DNA of 64,000 bases from Flavobacterium sp. (lineage in GTDB: Bacteria > Bacteroidota > Bacteroidia > Flavobacteriales > Flavobacteriaceae), in the NCBI GenBank assembly GCA_030153045.1, contig JASLID010000002.1, positions 3,557 to 67,556 on the forward strand, written 5' to 3'. Numbering within the stretch: position 1 is the first letter of the stretch; every line of letters starts with the position of its first letter. The position numbers and the translations under genes were made by a program. The notes beneath the pieces are model-generated. The model searched no databases. It was given only the letters and a program-made list of their open reading frames with translations, and was not told the DNA's origin. Positions 52,221 to 61,386 of the stretch are shown piece after piece.

Positions 52221-54017
52221 TTAGGTATTTGTCTTGTAAAAGTCGGTAATTTTTTTGGCTTTTGAAAGTCCTACGACATCAGAAATTTCCTTTTCTGTGG
52301 CTAATTTTAATCTTTTAACGCTTTTGAAATGTTTTATTAATGTTTCCATGGTTTTTTCGCCAATGCCTGGAATATTTTCCATGGAAGAATTGAGTGCCGA
52401 TTTGCTTCTTTTATCTCGATGAAAGGTGATTCCGAATCGGTGTGCTTCGTTTCGCAATTGCTGAATCACTTTTAGTGTCTCCGATTTTTTATCTAAATAC
52501 AACGGCGCGGAATCGCCGGGATAAAACAATTCTTCCAATCGTTTAGCAATCCCGATAATAGCAATTTTGCCGCGCAGTCCTAAATCGTCGATACTTTTTA
52601 ATGCCGATGACAATTGCCCTTTTCCACCATCGATGATGATTAATTGGGGTAATGGTTCATTTTCATCCAATAATCTTTTGTAACGACGGTACACAACTTC
52701 TTCCATTGAAGCAAAATCATTGGGTCCTTCGACGGTTTTGATATTAAAATGGCGGTAGTCTTTTTTACTGGGTTTTCCGTCTTTAAAAACCACACAGGCT
52801 GCCACGGGATTGGTTCCTTGAATATTCGAGTTATCAAAACATTCGATATGACGAGGTTCAACGCTCAATCGCAAATCTTTTTGCATTTGCGCCATGATGC
52901 GATTGGTATGTCGGTCTGGGTCGACAATTTGCAGTTGTTTGAGTTGTTCGATGCGGTAGAATTTGGCATTTCGGATAGACAACTCGAGAATTTGCTTTTT
53001 ATCGCCCAATTGTGGCACAGTGATTTTAAGATTTTCGCCTACTTGGACTTCAAAGGGGACAATAATTTCTTTAGATAACAATTGGAAACGCTCGCGAAGT
53101 TCGATAATGGCCAATTCTAACAATTCCTCATCGGTTTCATCGAGTTTCTTTTTAATTTCTAACGTATGGGAGCGGATAATCGAACCGTGGGAAATTTGAA
53201 GAAAATTGACAAACGCCGCTGCCTCATCTGACACGATAGAAAACACATCAATGTTGGTGATTTTCGGATTGATAATGGTAGAACGCGATTGATAATTCTC
53301 TAAAACATCGATTTTTTCTTTGATTTTTTGTGCTTCTTCAAACTTCATGTCGGAAGCCAAATCACTCATTAGTTTTTTAAAGTCTTTCAAGCTTTCTTTG
53401 AAATTTCCTTTTAGGATTTCGCGAATTGCATTGACTTGTTTTTGATAGTTTTCTAACGACTCTAATCCTTCACAAGGTCCTTTACAATTGCCAATATGGT
53501 ATTCCAAACACACTTTAAATTTTCCGGAATCGATATTGGCTTTACTCAAATCGAAGTTGCAAGTACGCAAAGGATACAATTCTTTGATTAAATCCAAAAT
53601 AGTGTGTACTGTTTTGAAACTGGTATAAGGTCCAAAATATTCTGACCCGTCTTTGATCATTTTCCGGGTGGAAAATATGCGGGGGAAACGTTCGTTTTTA
53701 ATACAAATCCAAGGATAGGTTTTGTCGTCGCGCAACAAGACATTGTATCGTGGCTGTAGGGTTTTTATCAGGTTGTTTTCCAACAAAAGCGCATCGGTTT
53801 CGGTGGGAACAACAATGTGTTTGATGGAAACAATTTTTTTGACTAAAACATTAGTCTTAGCGTTGTCATGCAATTTGTTGAAATAAGAGCCAACGCGTTT
53901 TTTGATGTTTTTGGCTTTTCCAACATATAGAATTTTCCCTTCTTTATCATAATACTGATACACGCCCGGGTTATCCGGCAAGGTTTGTATTTGAAGTTCT
54001 AAAGACGAAAGGGCCAT
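52221..54017 (-). CDS. uvrC: Excinuclease ABC subunit C
   Basis: Dual-incision nuclease of nucleotide excision repair, 598 residues from the start at 54017 (MALSSLELQIQTLPDNPGVYQ); the in-frame extension to 54038 is not supported. Domains: GIY-YIG nuclease (NPGVYQYYDKEGKILYVGKAKN), cysteine-containing region (KVCLEYHIGNCKGPCEG), UVR motif, RNase H-like UvrC endonuclease domain (ECFDNSNIQGTNPVA, VIIDGGKGQLSSA) and a C-terminal helix-hairpin-helix pair (IPGIGEKTMETLIKHF). All parts are intact. Confidence 0.95.
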   Translation of the reverse strand: MALSSLELQIQTLPDNPGVYQYYDKEGKILYVGKAKNIKKRVGSYFNKLHDNAKTNVLVKKIVSIKHIVVPTETDALLLENNLIKTLQPRYNVLLRDDKTYPWICIKNERFPRIFSTRKMIKDGSEYFGPYTSFKTVHTILDLIKELYPLRTCNFDLSKANIDSGKFKVCLEYHIGNCKGPCEGLESLENYQKQVNAIREILKGNFKESLKDFKKLMSDLASDMKFEEAQKIKEKIDVLENYQSRSTIINPKITNIDVFSIVSDEAAAFVNFLQISHGSIIRSHTLEIKKKLDETDEELLELAIIELRERFQLLSKEIIVPFEVQVGENLKITVPQLGDKKQILELSIRNAKFYRIEQLKQLQIVDPDRHTNRIMAQMQKDLRLSVEPRHIECFDNSNIQGTNPVAACVVFKDGKPSKKDYRHFNIKTVEGPNDFASMEEVVYRRYKRLLDENEPLPQLIIIDGGKGQLSSALKSIDDLGLRGKIAIIGIAKRLEELFYPGDSAPLYLDKKSETLKVIQQLRNEAHRFGITFHRDKRSKSALNSSMENIPGIGEKTMETLIKHFKSVKRLKLATEKEISDVVGLSKAKKITDFYKTNT

Positions 54018-54140
54018 TTGGAGTTTTATATTCCTCAAATTTACAAATTAGTTGAAAGGAAAAGAAAAACAACTCATAATTTATAATTCATAACACATCA
54101 TTATTTCACATAATTCTATATTTTAGCGTTTTAGCCTACT

Positions 54141-55118
54141 ATGACCCAGCACGAGCACAAAAGCATTACAATTTTAAAGGAGACCATTTTGCCTGGAGAA
54201 AGCAAAACCATCAACATGGAAATTGCTAAGCTTCACACCATGACCAAGCTTAAAATCCCCATTATTGTGGAACGTTCTAAATTTAAAGGACCTACAATTC
54301 TACTGACGGCAGGTTTGCATGGTGACGAAATTAATGGGATTGAAATTGTACGTCAGTTGATTGTTCAAAAAATCAACAAACCAAAAATTGGGACTATTAT
54401 ATGTATTCCGGTGATTAATGTCTTTGGTTTTGTAAATCAGACGCGTGAATTTCCAGACAAACGAGATTTGAATCGTGTCTTTCCGGGAAGTAAAACCGGA
54501 TCTTTGGCCAGTCGTTTTGCCTATTATTTACTGAAAGAAATTATTCCACATGTAGATTACGCGATCGATTTTCATGCCGGTGGCGCGAGCCGATTTAATG
54601 CTGCACAAGTCCGAATTGTTCCAGACAATCCAGAGTTGAAAGCATTGGCCGATGTTTTTCATGCGCCTTTTGCCTTATATTCGAAGAATATTAATGGATC
54701 ATTTCGTAATTCATGCGACAAATTAGGTGTAAAGATGCTGTTGTTTGAAGGCGGAAAATCGATTGATATTAATGAAGACATCACCCAACAGGGGGTGGAA
54801 GGAGCAAAACGTGTTTTGCATCATTTTGGAATGTTGAACTCGAGAAAAAAAGCATCCAAAGCTGAAAATAAAACCATTTATATTGAAAAATCAAATTGGA
54901 TTAGAGCAAAATATTCCGGTATGTTTCATGGTTATACAGAAATAGGTAGTTTTGTAGAAAAAGGAAGTGTCTTGGCTACCATTTCAGATCCTTATGGTAA
55001 AATTGAACACAAAGTAAAATCGCCCAATTCAGGGTATATAATTAATGTAAATGATGCACCTATTGTATATCAAGGAGATGCCATTTACCACATTTCAACA
55101 GAAATAGAAAATGAATAA
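54141..55118 (+). CDS. Succinylglutamate desuccinylase/aspartoacylase-family protein
   Basis: A 325-residue M14-type zinc hydrolase. Zinc ligands His and Glu are in LHGDEINGIEIV and a third His is in YAIDFHAGGASRFN; the catalytic Glu is probably in LLFEGGKS. The C-terminal beta domain (GMFHGYTEIGSFVEKGSVLATISDPYG) resembles a biotinyl/lipoyl-like fold that is seen in this subgroup. In Bacteroidetes these are usually of unknown substrate. It overlaps the next gene by 8 bp, so the two are translationally coupled. Confidence 0.88.
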   Translation: MTQHEHKSITILKETILPGESKTINMEIAKLHTMTKLKIPIIVERSKFKGPTILLTAGLHGDEINGIEIVRQLIVQKINKPKIGTIICIPVINVFGFVNQTREFPDKRDLNRVFPGSKTGSLASRFAYYLLKEIIPHVDYAIDFHAGGASRFNAAQVRIVPDNPELKALADVFHAPFALYSKNINGSFRNSCDKLGVKMLLFEGGKSIDINEDITQQGVEGAKRVLHHFGMLNSRKKASKAENKTIYIEKSNWIRAKYSGMFHGYTEIGSFVEKGSVLATISDPYGKIEHKVKSPNSGYIINVNDAPIVYQGDAIYHISTEIENE

Positions 55119-55674
55119 ACAAGAACTTCGAATTGCCTACAAAACACATCGCAAACAACTTACTTTCGATCAACTCATGGATTCCAGCTTGGCTATTGCC
55201 AATAATTGTTTGTCACTACCTATTTGGGATAAAACCTATTTTCATTTGTTTTTACCCATTGAAGCACAACTAGAAATTAATACCGAATTTTTACTGCAAA
55301 TATTAGCCGGAAAAGACAAAGAAGTCATTGTTTCAAAATCGGATTTCGACACCAAAAAAATGACCCATTTTTTATTGACCGACAATACGAAACTAAAAGT
55401 AAATCAATATGGAATTCCAGAACCTATTGACGGCATAGAAGTCCCATCTCATAAAATTGATGTCGTTTTTGTTCCGCTTTTAGCCTATGATAAAAATGGA
55501 AACAGAGTGGGATATGGCAAAGGCTTTTATGATTTGTTTCTTTCCGAATGCAAACCAGAAACAATTAAAATAGGTCTTTCTTTTTTTGAACCAGAAGAAA
55601 ATATCACTGACATTTTGGAAAATGATATTAAATTAGATTTTTGTGTTACTCCTGAGACAATTTATCAATTTTAA
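55111..55674 (+). CDS. 5-Formyltetrahydrofolate cyclo-ligase
   Basis: A 187-residue ATP-dependent enzyme (MTHFS) that converts 5-formyl-THF to 5,10-methenyl-THF, salvaging a folate side product. The nucleotide and folate loop VGYGKGFYDLFLSE and the central VPLLAYDKNGNR are conserved. It overlaps the 3' end of the desuccinylase-like gene by 8 bp. A small lipoprotein gene follows 25 bp downstream. Confidence 0.92.
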   Translation: MNKQELRIAYKTHRKQLTFDQLMDSSLAIANNCLSLPIWDKTYFHLFLPIEAQLEINTEFLLQILAGKDKEVIVSKSDFDTKKMTHFLLTDNTKLKVNQYGIPEPIDGIEVPSHKIDVVFVPLLAYDKNGNRVGYGKGFYDLFLSECKPETIKIGLSFFEPEENITDILENDIKLDFCVTPETIYQF

Positions 55675-55699
55675 TTTATATTAGCAAAAATTTAATTTT

Positions 55700-55897
55700 A
55701 TGAAAAGTTTAAAACCCAAATTTATCCTTTCGCTTCTGTTTTTTGTTTTGATTTCAACTTGTTTCACTAGTTGTCATGTTCATCATCCAAGACACAGAAC
55801 TGTTGTTGTAAAACACAAGCACCTACCTCCGGGTCATGCTAAAAAGATTTCTGGTGACAAAAGCGCTAGAAGACATGCGCCAGGTCATCGTAGATAA
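55700..55897 (+). CDS. Small His/Arg-rich lipoprotein
   Basis: A 65-residue predicted lipoprotein: signal peptide FILSLLFFVLISTCFTSC with a lipobox Cys near residue 25. The mature peptide of about 40 residues is dominated by His, Arg, Lys and Pro (HVHHPRHRTVVVKHKHLPPGHAKK in part). It could bind metal ions or negatively charged surface polymers. Similar small proteins occur in many flavobacteria as far as I recall; I know no function. A terminator follows 8 bp after the stop. Confidence 0.78.
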   Translation: MKSLKPKFILSLLFFVLISTCFTSCHVHHPRHRTVVVKHKHLPPGHAKKISGDKSARRHAPGHRR

Positions 55898-55904
55898 AAT
55901 CAAT

Positions 55905-55933
55905 AAAAAACACGCTAATTAGCGTGTTTTTTT
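55905..55933. terminator. Bidirectional intrinsic terminator
   Basis: AAAAACACGCTAA / TTAGCGTGTTTTT perfect palindromic hairpin. It ends the small lipoprotein gene on the plus strand, and lspA on the minus strand, whose stop is 27 bp away. Confidence 0.9.
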
Positions 55934-55959
55934 ATCTGTAAATATCAAATTATTAGTAT

Positions 55960-56553
55960 TTATTTCTCGAAAGCTTTTTTATTAAAGACAATTAACATTC
56001 CCACACCTGTTGATATGGCAATATCAGCTACATTAAAAATGGCATTAAAGAAGGTAAAGTGCTTTCCGCCTAAAACAGGAATCCACATTGGTAAATCACC
56101 ACTCCAAATAGGAAAATAAAACATATCGACCACTTTCCCGTAAAACCAGGTTCCGTAAGGCTCGTTACTGAATAAAGTAGCTACTTGCATTTCGCTATGG
56201 TTGAATATTACTCCGTAAAATACAGAATCGATAATATTTCCAAAAGCACCAGCTAAAATTAAGGATAGCGCAAAAATTAAAAGCGAAGAACACTGCTTTC
56301 TTACTGAATCCCATAACCAATAGCCAATCCCAATAACCGCAAAAATTCGAAACGTTGTTAGGAATAATTTACCATAAATTCCAGGCAATTCAACTCCCCA
56401 AGCCATTCCTTCGTTTTCTACGAATAAAAATCGGAACCATTCAAAAACTTTGACTTCATCCTGAAGTGCAAAATGTGTTTTTACATATATTTTTGAAATT
56501 TGATCTATTACTAAAACCAAAAAAACGATAAAATAAGCCTTCTTTAAATTCAT
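55960..56553 (-). CDS. lspA: Lipoprotein signal peptidase
   Basis: Aspartic protease (signal peptidase II) cleaving prolipoproteins in the inner membrane, 197 residues, with four helices. The two catalytic Asp are in GNIIDSVFYGVI and FNVADIAISTG. An insert between them (about residues 120-155) is longer than in E. coli LspA, as is usual in Bacteroidetes. It follows the DksA-like gene by 88 bp, with a terminator in between. Confidence 0.94.
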   Translation of the reverse strand: MNLKKAYFIVFLVLVIDQISKIYVKTHFALQDEVKVFEWFRFLFVENEGMAWGVELPGIYGKLFLTTFRIFAVIGIGYWLWDSVRKQCSSLLIFALSLILAGAFGNIIDSVFYGVIFNHSEMQVATLFSNEPYGTWFYGKVVDMFYFPIWSGDLPMWIPVLGGKHFTFFNAIFNVADIAISTGVGMLIVFNKKAFEK

Positions 56554-56593
56554 TGTTTCTATATTGAAGTCACAAAAATAAACATTATTATAT

Positions 56594-56619
56594 AAAAAAC
56601 GCCCCTAGAAAGGAGCGTT
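56594..56619 (-). terminator. Intrinsic terminator of the DksA-like gene
   Basis: On the minus strand AACGCTCCT / AGGGGCGTT stem with one mismatch, a four-base loop and six T. Confidence 0.78.
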
Positions 56620-56641
56620 CAGTAATTTATTGTATTTTAAA

Positions 56642-57022
56642 CTATCGCTGCAAGTTTTTTGCTTCAATACTCATTGTAGCATGCGGAACCAATTTTAATC
56701 TCTCTTTTTGGATTAATTTGCCCGTAACCTTGCAAACGCCATAAGTTTTATTCTCGATACGTACTAAAGCATTTTTCAAATCACGAATGAATTTCTCCTG
56801 ACGAATAGCAAGCTGTGAGTTAGCCTCTTTAGACATGGTTTCGCTACCTTCTTCAAATGCTTTAAACGTTGGCGATGTATCATCGGTTCCGTTATTCAAG
56901 TCATTTAAGTATGCGCTTCTTATCAAGTCTAAATCGTTTTTAGCTTTGTCTAGTTTTTTCAAGATCAATTCTTTGAATTCAGCCAAATCTGCATCTGAAA
57001 ATCTTATTTGTTCATCTACCAT
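56642..57022 (-). CDS. TraR/DksA-family protein lacking the zinc cysteines
   Basis: A 126-residue protein with the coiled-coil and C-terminal finger layout of DksA. The coiled coil spans about residues 10-90. The finger region reads YGVCKVTGKLIQKERLKLVPHATMSIEAK and keeps only one of the four zinc cysteines (Cys97). Such variants act on RNA polymerase through the secondary channel without needing zinc in other bacteria. ileS ends 6 bp upstream, and the two are probably co-transcribed. Confidence 0.88.
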   Translation of the reverse strand: MVDEQIRFSDADLAEFKELILKKLDKAKNDLDLIRSAYLNDLNNGTDDTSPTFKAFEEGSETMSKEANSQLAIRQEKFIRDLKNALVRIENKTYGVCKVTGKLIQKERLKLVPHATMSIEAKNLQR

Positions 57023-57028
57023 AATTTC

Positions 57029-60000
57029 TTATTTTGAAATTAAAATTATTGTTTTTACATCATCAAACTCAATAACTGTACCGTTATCGATGTTTTCCTG
57101 AAGAATCAATTCTTCAGTTAAAGTCTCAGCCTTGATATATTCCTGATTATCTAAAATAGCTTGGTTGATAGTATCCTCTTTTTGAATAGCTACTTTTATT
57201 TTATCAGTCACTTCAAAACCTGAATCTTTCCGGATATTTTGGATTCGGTTTACTAATTCTCGGGCAATTCCTTCATTTTTGAGTTCATTAGAAATCGTGA
57301 TGTCTAATGCAACTGTAATTCCGCCTGAATTGGCAACCAACCAACCCTCAATATCTTGTGAAGATATTTCCACATCTTCTAATGATAAAGTTATACTTTT
57401 TCCTGAAATAACAATGCTTAAGCTGCCATTTCTATCCAAATCATTTATCTGTTCCGGAGATAAATTTTGTATCTCATTGGAAATCAAGATCATATCTTTA
57501 CCAAATCGTGGTCCTAGGGCTTTAAAATTTGGTTTAATTTGTTTTACCAAAACCCCTGAAGCATCATCTAATAATTCTATTTCTTTTACATTTACTTCGG
57601 CCATAATCAGATCCGAAACTGCCTCAATTTCAGCACGTTGATTCTCGTCAAGTACTGGTATCATTACCTTTTGCAATGGCTGACGCACTTTAATCATTTC
57701 CTTCTTACGAAGTGATAAAACCAATGATGAAATGGTCTGAGCCTTCTGCATTTTGCTTTCTAACGACTTATCAACATATTTTTCAACAAATTCAGGAAAT
57801 TTCGCCAAATGTACACTTTCGAACTTCTCCCCTTGTGTTGCTTGTGTTAAATCTCTGTAAAGCTTGTCCATAAAGAACGGTGCAATTGATGCTCCTAGCT
57901 TTGAAACATTCACTAAACACGTATATAATGTTTGGTAAGCTGCAATCTTATCTTGAGCGTATTCGCCTTTCCAGAAACGACGACGACACAAACGAACGTA
58001 CCAGTTACTCAGGTTTTCCTGAACGAAGTCAGAAATAGCACGAGCAGCTTTCGTTGGCTCATAATCAGCATAGAATCCGTCAACATCTTTGATTAATGTA
58101 TTCAATTCTGATAAAATCCATCGGTCAATTTCCGGTCTTTCCTGCAAAGGAATTTCCGCTTCTTCATATTTAAACCCGTCGATGTTCGCATATAACGCAA
58201 AGAACGAATAGGTATTATATAGTGTTCCGAAGAATTTTCGACGTACTTCGGCAACCCCTTCAATATCAAATTTTAAGTTATCCCAAGGATTCGCATTGGC
58301 AATCATATACCAACGGGTCGCATCAGGACCATATTCAGCTAAAGTAGTAAATGGATCTACTGCATTTCCTAGACGTTTGGACATTTTTTGTCCGTTTTTG
58401 TCTAACACTAATCCGTTTGAAACTACATTTTTATAGGCTACTTTATCGAAAACCAAGGTTCCGATAGCGTGTAAGGTATAGAACCAACCGCGTGTTTGGT
58501 CTACTCCCTCGGCGATGAAATCGGCTGGAAATGATTTGTTCCCGTCGATTAAATCTTTATTTTCAAAAGGATAATGCCATTGTGCGTATGGCATTGCTCC
58601 TGAATCGAACCAAACATCAATCAAATCGCTTTCGCGCTTCATTGGTTTTCCAGATGGTGAAACCAACGTAATATTGTCAACCACATTTTTGTGTAAATCC
58701 ACTAAATCGTAGTTTTCCTCGGTCATGTTTCCGATTTGGAATCCTTTAAAAGGATTTACGGATTCTACGCCACTTTGGATTGCCTTTTCGATTTCAGCGT
58801 ACAATTCTTCTACTGAACCGATTAATATTTCTTCGGTACCGTCTTCTGTTCTCCAGATTGGCAATGGAATTCCCCAGTAACGTGAGCGAGATAAATTCCA
58901 ATCGTTCGCGTTTTTCAGCCAGTTCCCGAAACGTCCTTCTCCTGTTGCTTTAGGCTTCCAGTTGATGGTTTCATTCAGGTCGAACATTCGGTCTTTAACC
59001 TCGGTTACTTTGATAAACCAAGAGTCTAATGGGTAGTATAAAATTGGTTTATCCGTTCTCCAGCAATGTGGGTAACTGTGAACGTATTTTTCTACTTTAA
59101 ATGCTTTATTTTCTTCTTTCAAACGAATCGCGATTTCTACATCTACTGATTTCTCAGGTGCTTCGCCGTCGTTGTAATATTCGTTCTTTACGTATTTTCC
59201 ACCCAAATCACCCATGGCAGTAATGAATCGACCTTGTAGGTCAACTAAAGGTACTGGATTTTCATTTTCATCCAACACTAACATTGGTGGAACTTCTGGT
59301 GTTGCTTCTTTCGCTACTTTAGCGTCATCAGCTCCAAAAGTTGGCGCTGTGTGTACAATTCCCGTTCCATCTTCTGTAGTTACGAAATCTCCTGAAATCA
59401 CCCTGAAAGCATTTTCTGGGTTTTGGTATGGTAAGGTGTATGGCAATAATTGTTCGAATTTGATTCCTACTAAATCTGCTCCTTTGCATTCGGCTAATAT
59501 TTCGAAAGGAATTTTTTTGTCTCCTTCTTTAAAATTTTCAAAGTCAGACGCTTCACTCGATTCAAAATAATTTTTAGAAAACTGTTTTCCCACCAAGTTC
59601 TTCGCTAAAATCACATTGATTGGTCGGAACGTGTATTGGTTGAATGTTTTTACTAAAGCGTACTCAATTTTTGGCCCAACAGTTAAGGCTGTGTTACTCG
59701 GTAAAGTCCACGGTGTGGTCGTCCAAGCCAAAAAGTGAATTTCTTCTAAATCTAAGGCTTCAAATTTGTATTGTTTTAAATTTTTCGAGGTGATGTAATC
59801 GTAAAACTTAGCGAATACTTTTTGTCTGTCGGCATCTAAAACTTTAAACTGCGCTACAATCGTAGTGTCTGTCACATCGCGATACGAACCTGGTTGATTG
59901 ACTTCGTGTGAAGACAAACCTGTTCCTGCTTTTGGAGAATACGGCTGAATAGTGTAGCCTTTGTATAGTAAATCTTTGTTGTAAATCTGTTTTAGCAACC

Positions 60001-60487
60001 ACCAAACCGATTCCATGTATTTGGATTTGTAAGTCACGTAGGGATCTTCCATATCGACCCAATACCCCATTTTTTCGGTAAGATCGTTCCACACGTCAGT
60101 ATAACGCATTACGGTTTTCTTACACGCTTCGTTGTATTCGGCAATGGAAATGGTTTTTCCAATGTCTTCTTTGGTGATGCCTAATTCTTTTTCGGTACCT
60201 AATTCTACAGGTAAACCGTGAGTATCCCAACCCGCTTTACGCTTTACTTGGAATCCTTTTTGAGTTTTATAACGACAAAAAATATCTTTAATCGCACGTG
60301 CCATCACGTGGTGAATACCCGGCAATCCGTTTGCTGAAGGTGGCCCTTCAAAAAATACATACGGAGTCGCTCCTTCACGAGAAGTGACGCTTTGTTCAAA
60401 GATGTTTTGTTTTTTCCAAAAATCAAGTACTTCAGAGGCCACTGTAGGCAAATCAAGTCCTTTATATTCAGTAAATTTCGTGCTCAT
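57029..60487 (-). CDS. ileS: Isoleucine--tRNA ligase
   Basis: Class I tRNA synthetase, 1152 residues, the long form that is common in Bacteroidetes and archaea. The HIGH-equivalent motif is in PSANGLPGIHHVMARA and the KMSKS loop reads GQKMSKRLGN. The editing domain (TTPWTLPSNTALTVGP) is present. The C-terminal part ends in a DUF5915-like domain. Length and motif types suggest the mupirocin-insensitive type, which is inference. It is followed by the DksA-like gene after 6 bp. Confidence 0.96.
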   Translation of the reverse strand: MSTKFTEYKGLDLPTVASEVLDFWKKQNIFEQSVTSREGATPYVFFEGPPSANGLPGIHHVMARAIKDIFCRYKTQKGFQVKRKAGWDTHGLPVELGTEKELGITKEDIGKTISIAEYNEACKKTVMRYTDVWNDLTEKMGYWVDMEDPYVTYKSKYMESVWWLLKQIYNKDLLYKGYTIQPYSPKAGTGLSSHEVNQPGSYRDVTDTTIVAQFKVLDADRQKVFAKFYDYITSKNLKQYKFEALDLEEIHFLAWTTTPWTLPSNTALTVGPKIEYALVKTFNQYTFRPINVILAKNLVGKQFSKNYFESSEASDFENFKEGDKKIPFEILAECKGADLVGIKFEQLLPYTLPYQNPENAFRVISGDFVTTEDGTGIVHTAPTFGADDAKVAKEATPEVPPMLVLDENENPVPLVDLQGRFITAMGDLGGKYVKNEYYNDGEAPEKSVDVEIAIRLKEENKAFKVEKYVHSYPHCWRTDKPILYYPLDSWFIKVTEVKDRMFDLNETINWKPKATGEGRFGNWLKNANDWNLSRSRYWGIPLPIWRTEDGTEEILIGSVEELYAEIEKAIQSGVESVNPFKGFQIGNMTEENYDLVDLHKNVVDNITLVSPSGKPMKRESDLIDVWFDSGAMPYAQWHYPFENKDLIDGNKSFPADFIAEGVDQTRGWFYTLHAIGTLVFDKVAYKNVVSNGLVLDKNGQKMSKRLGNAVDPFTTLAEYGPDATRWYMIANANPWDNLKFDIEGVAEVRRKFFGTLYNTYSFFALYANIDGFKYEEAEIPLQERPEIDRWILSELNTLIKDVDGFYADYEPTKAARAISDFVQENLSNWYVRLCRRRFWKGEYAQDKIAAYQTLYTCLVNVSKLGASIAPFFMDKLYRDLTQATQGEKFESVHLAKFPEFVEKYVDKSLESKMQKAQTISSLVLSLRKKEMIKVRQPLQKVMIPVLDENQRAEIEAVSDLIMAEVNVKEIELLDDASGVLVKQIKPNFKALGPRFGKDMILISNEIQNLSPEQINDLDRNGSLSIVISGKSITLSLEDVEISSQDIEGWLVANSGGITVALDITISNELKNEGIARELVNRIQNIRKDSGFEVTDKIKVAIQKEDTINQAILDNQEYIKAETLTEELILQENIDNGTVIEFDDVKTIILISK

Positions 60488-60589
60488 TTTATCGTTTTCT
60501 TAAATCAATGCGCGAAAGTAAGGAATTTTGAATAATTCTGTGTTAATACTATGACAAAATACGCTTGCAATAGCTATTTTTTCTGTAGT

Positions 60590-61303
60590 TTATGCAAAAA
60601 CTTCTTTGAGGACTTCGAGTGATTTTGGTTTTTTAAAACCATCAAGATGAGCAGAGTAGTAATCTAAGAGGATTTTGAGCAAGATTTGACGTTCGATCCC
60701 GGCGAAAACTTTTTGGTCACTGTCGAATTTTAAATCGATTAATTTTTTGAAGAGAAATGTTTCGTGTTCGGATAGACAACTAACACCGTGCAATGAAGAA
60801 AACAATCCTTCATTCAACTCAAAAAAAGGCAAATCAATTTCGGAAATATCAGGGTAAAAACCGAGAAATTTAGTTGCTTCTAATAATAAAATTAGATGAA
60901 AATTAGCTGTTTCATCGTGATTGTCAAGCCACAATAAAGCAGTTTCTAAAAAAGAAAACAAGTCTTCATTTTTTTCCTCTTCATGAATGCTATGGTGTAG
61001 CATTTCGGATAAAAAAATAACCATTGTACTTTTAAAAATATCGGTATTTATAGAATGGAATGGTGTGGCTAACTTGATTTCTTTGAAATGCTCCAACGTG
61101 CCTTTATTTTTGTGGCTGGCTTCAATTTCGAGAATAGTTAAAGGCTGGAAATAGGCGATTTTTTGATTGGATTTTTTACCCGAAAAAGCACTTGGCACAA
61201 AATAGGATTTTAACCCATCAGATTGTGTAAAACACTTTACAATCAGGCTTTTTTCCTGATATTTTATCGTGCTGAGAACAATGGCTTTGGTTTTAACCAG
61301 CAT
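60590..61303 (-). CDS. recO: DNA repair protein RecO
   Basis: Recombination mediator that loads RecA onto SSB-coated single strands with RecR, 237 residues. The N-terminal OB fold starts MLVKTKAIVLSTIKYQEKSLIVKCFTQSDG, and the all-helical C-terminal domain follows. No zinc-finger cysteines are seen, as is usual in Flavobacteria. porZ lies upstream on the same strand with a palindromic repeat between them. Confidence 0.93.
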   Translation of the reverse strand: MLVKTKAIVLSTIKYQEKSLIVKCFTQSDGLKSYFVPSAFSGKKSNQKIAYFQPLTILEIEASHKNKGTLEHFKEIKLATPFHSINTDIFKSTMVIFLSEMLHHSIHEEEKNEDLFSFLETALLWLDNHDETANFHLILLLEATKFLGFYPDISEIDLPFFELNEGLFSSLHGVSCLSEHETFLFKKLIDLKFDSDQKVFAGIERQILLKILLDYYSAHLDGFKKPKSLEVLKEVFA

Positions 61304-61307
61304 AATT

Positions 61308-61386
61308 AATTACGAATTTAGAATTACAAATTACGGAGTTGGAATTGCTTCGCCTGTTCACTATGCTCGAGTTGCAATTCGTAATT
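61308..61386. repeat. Palindromic intergenic repeat between recO and porZ
   Basis: AATTACGAATT at 61308-61318 is the inverted complement of AATTCGTAATT at 61376-61386, and an inner pair GAATTGC / GCAATTC lies between. The loop contains CTTCGCCTGTTCACTATG. It fills the gap between porZ and recO and overlaps the porZ stop codon. Confidence 0.6.

Noticed and set aside
57279..57641. Plus-strand open frames opposite ileS (also near 59214-59570)
   Set aside because: Antisense shadows of ileS with no start context or family resemblance; ileS is an intact gene there.
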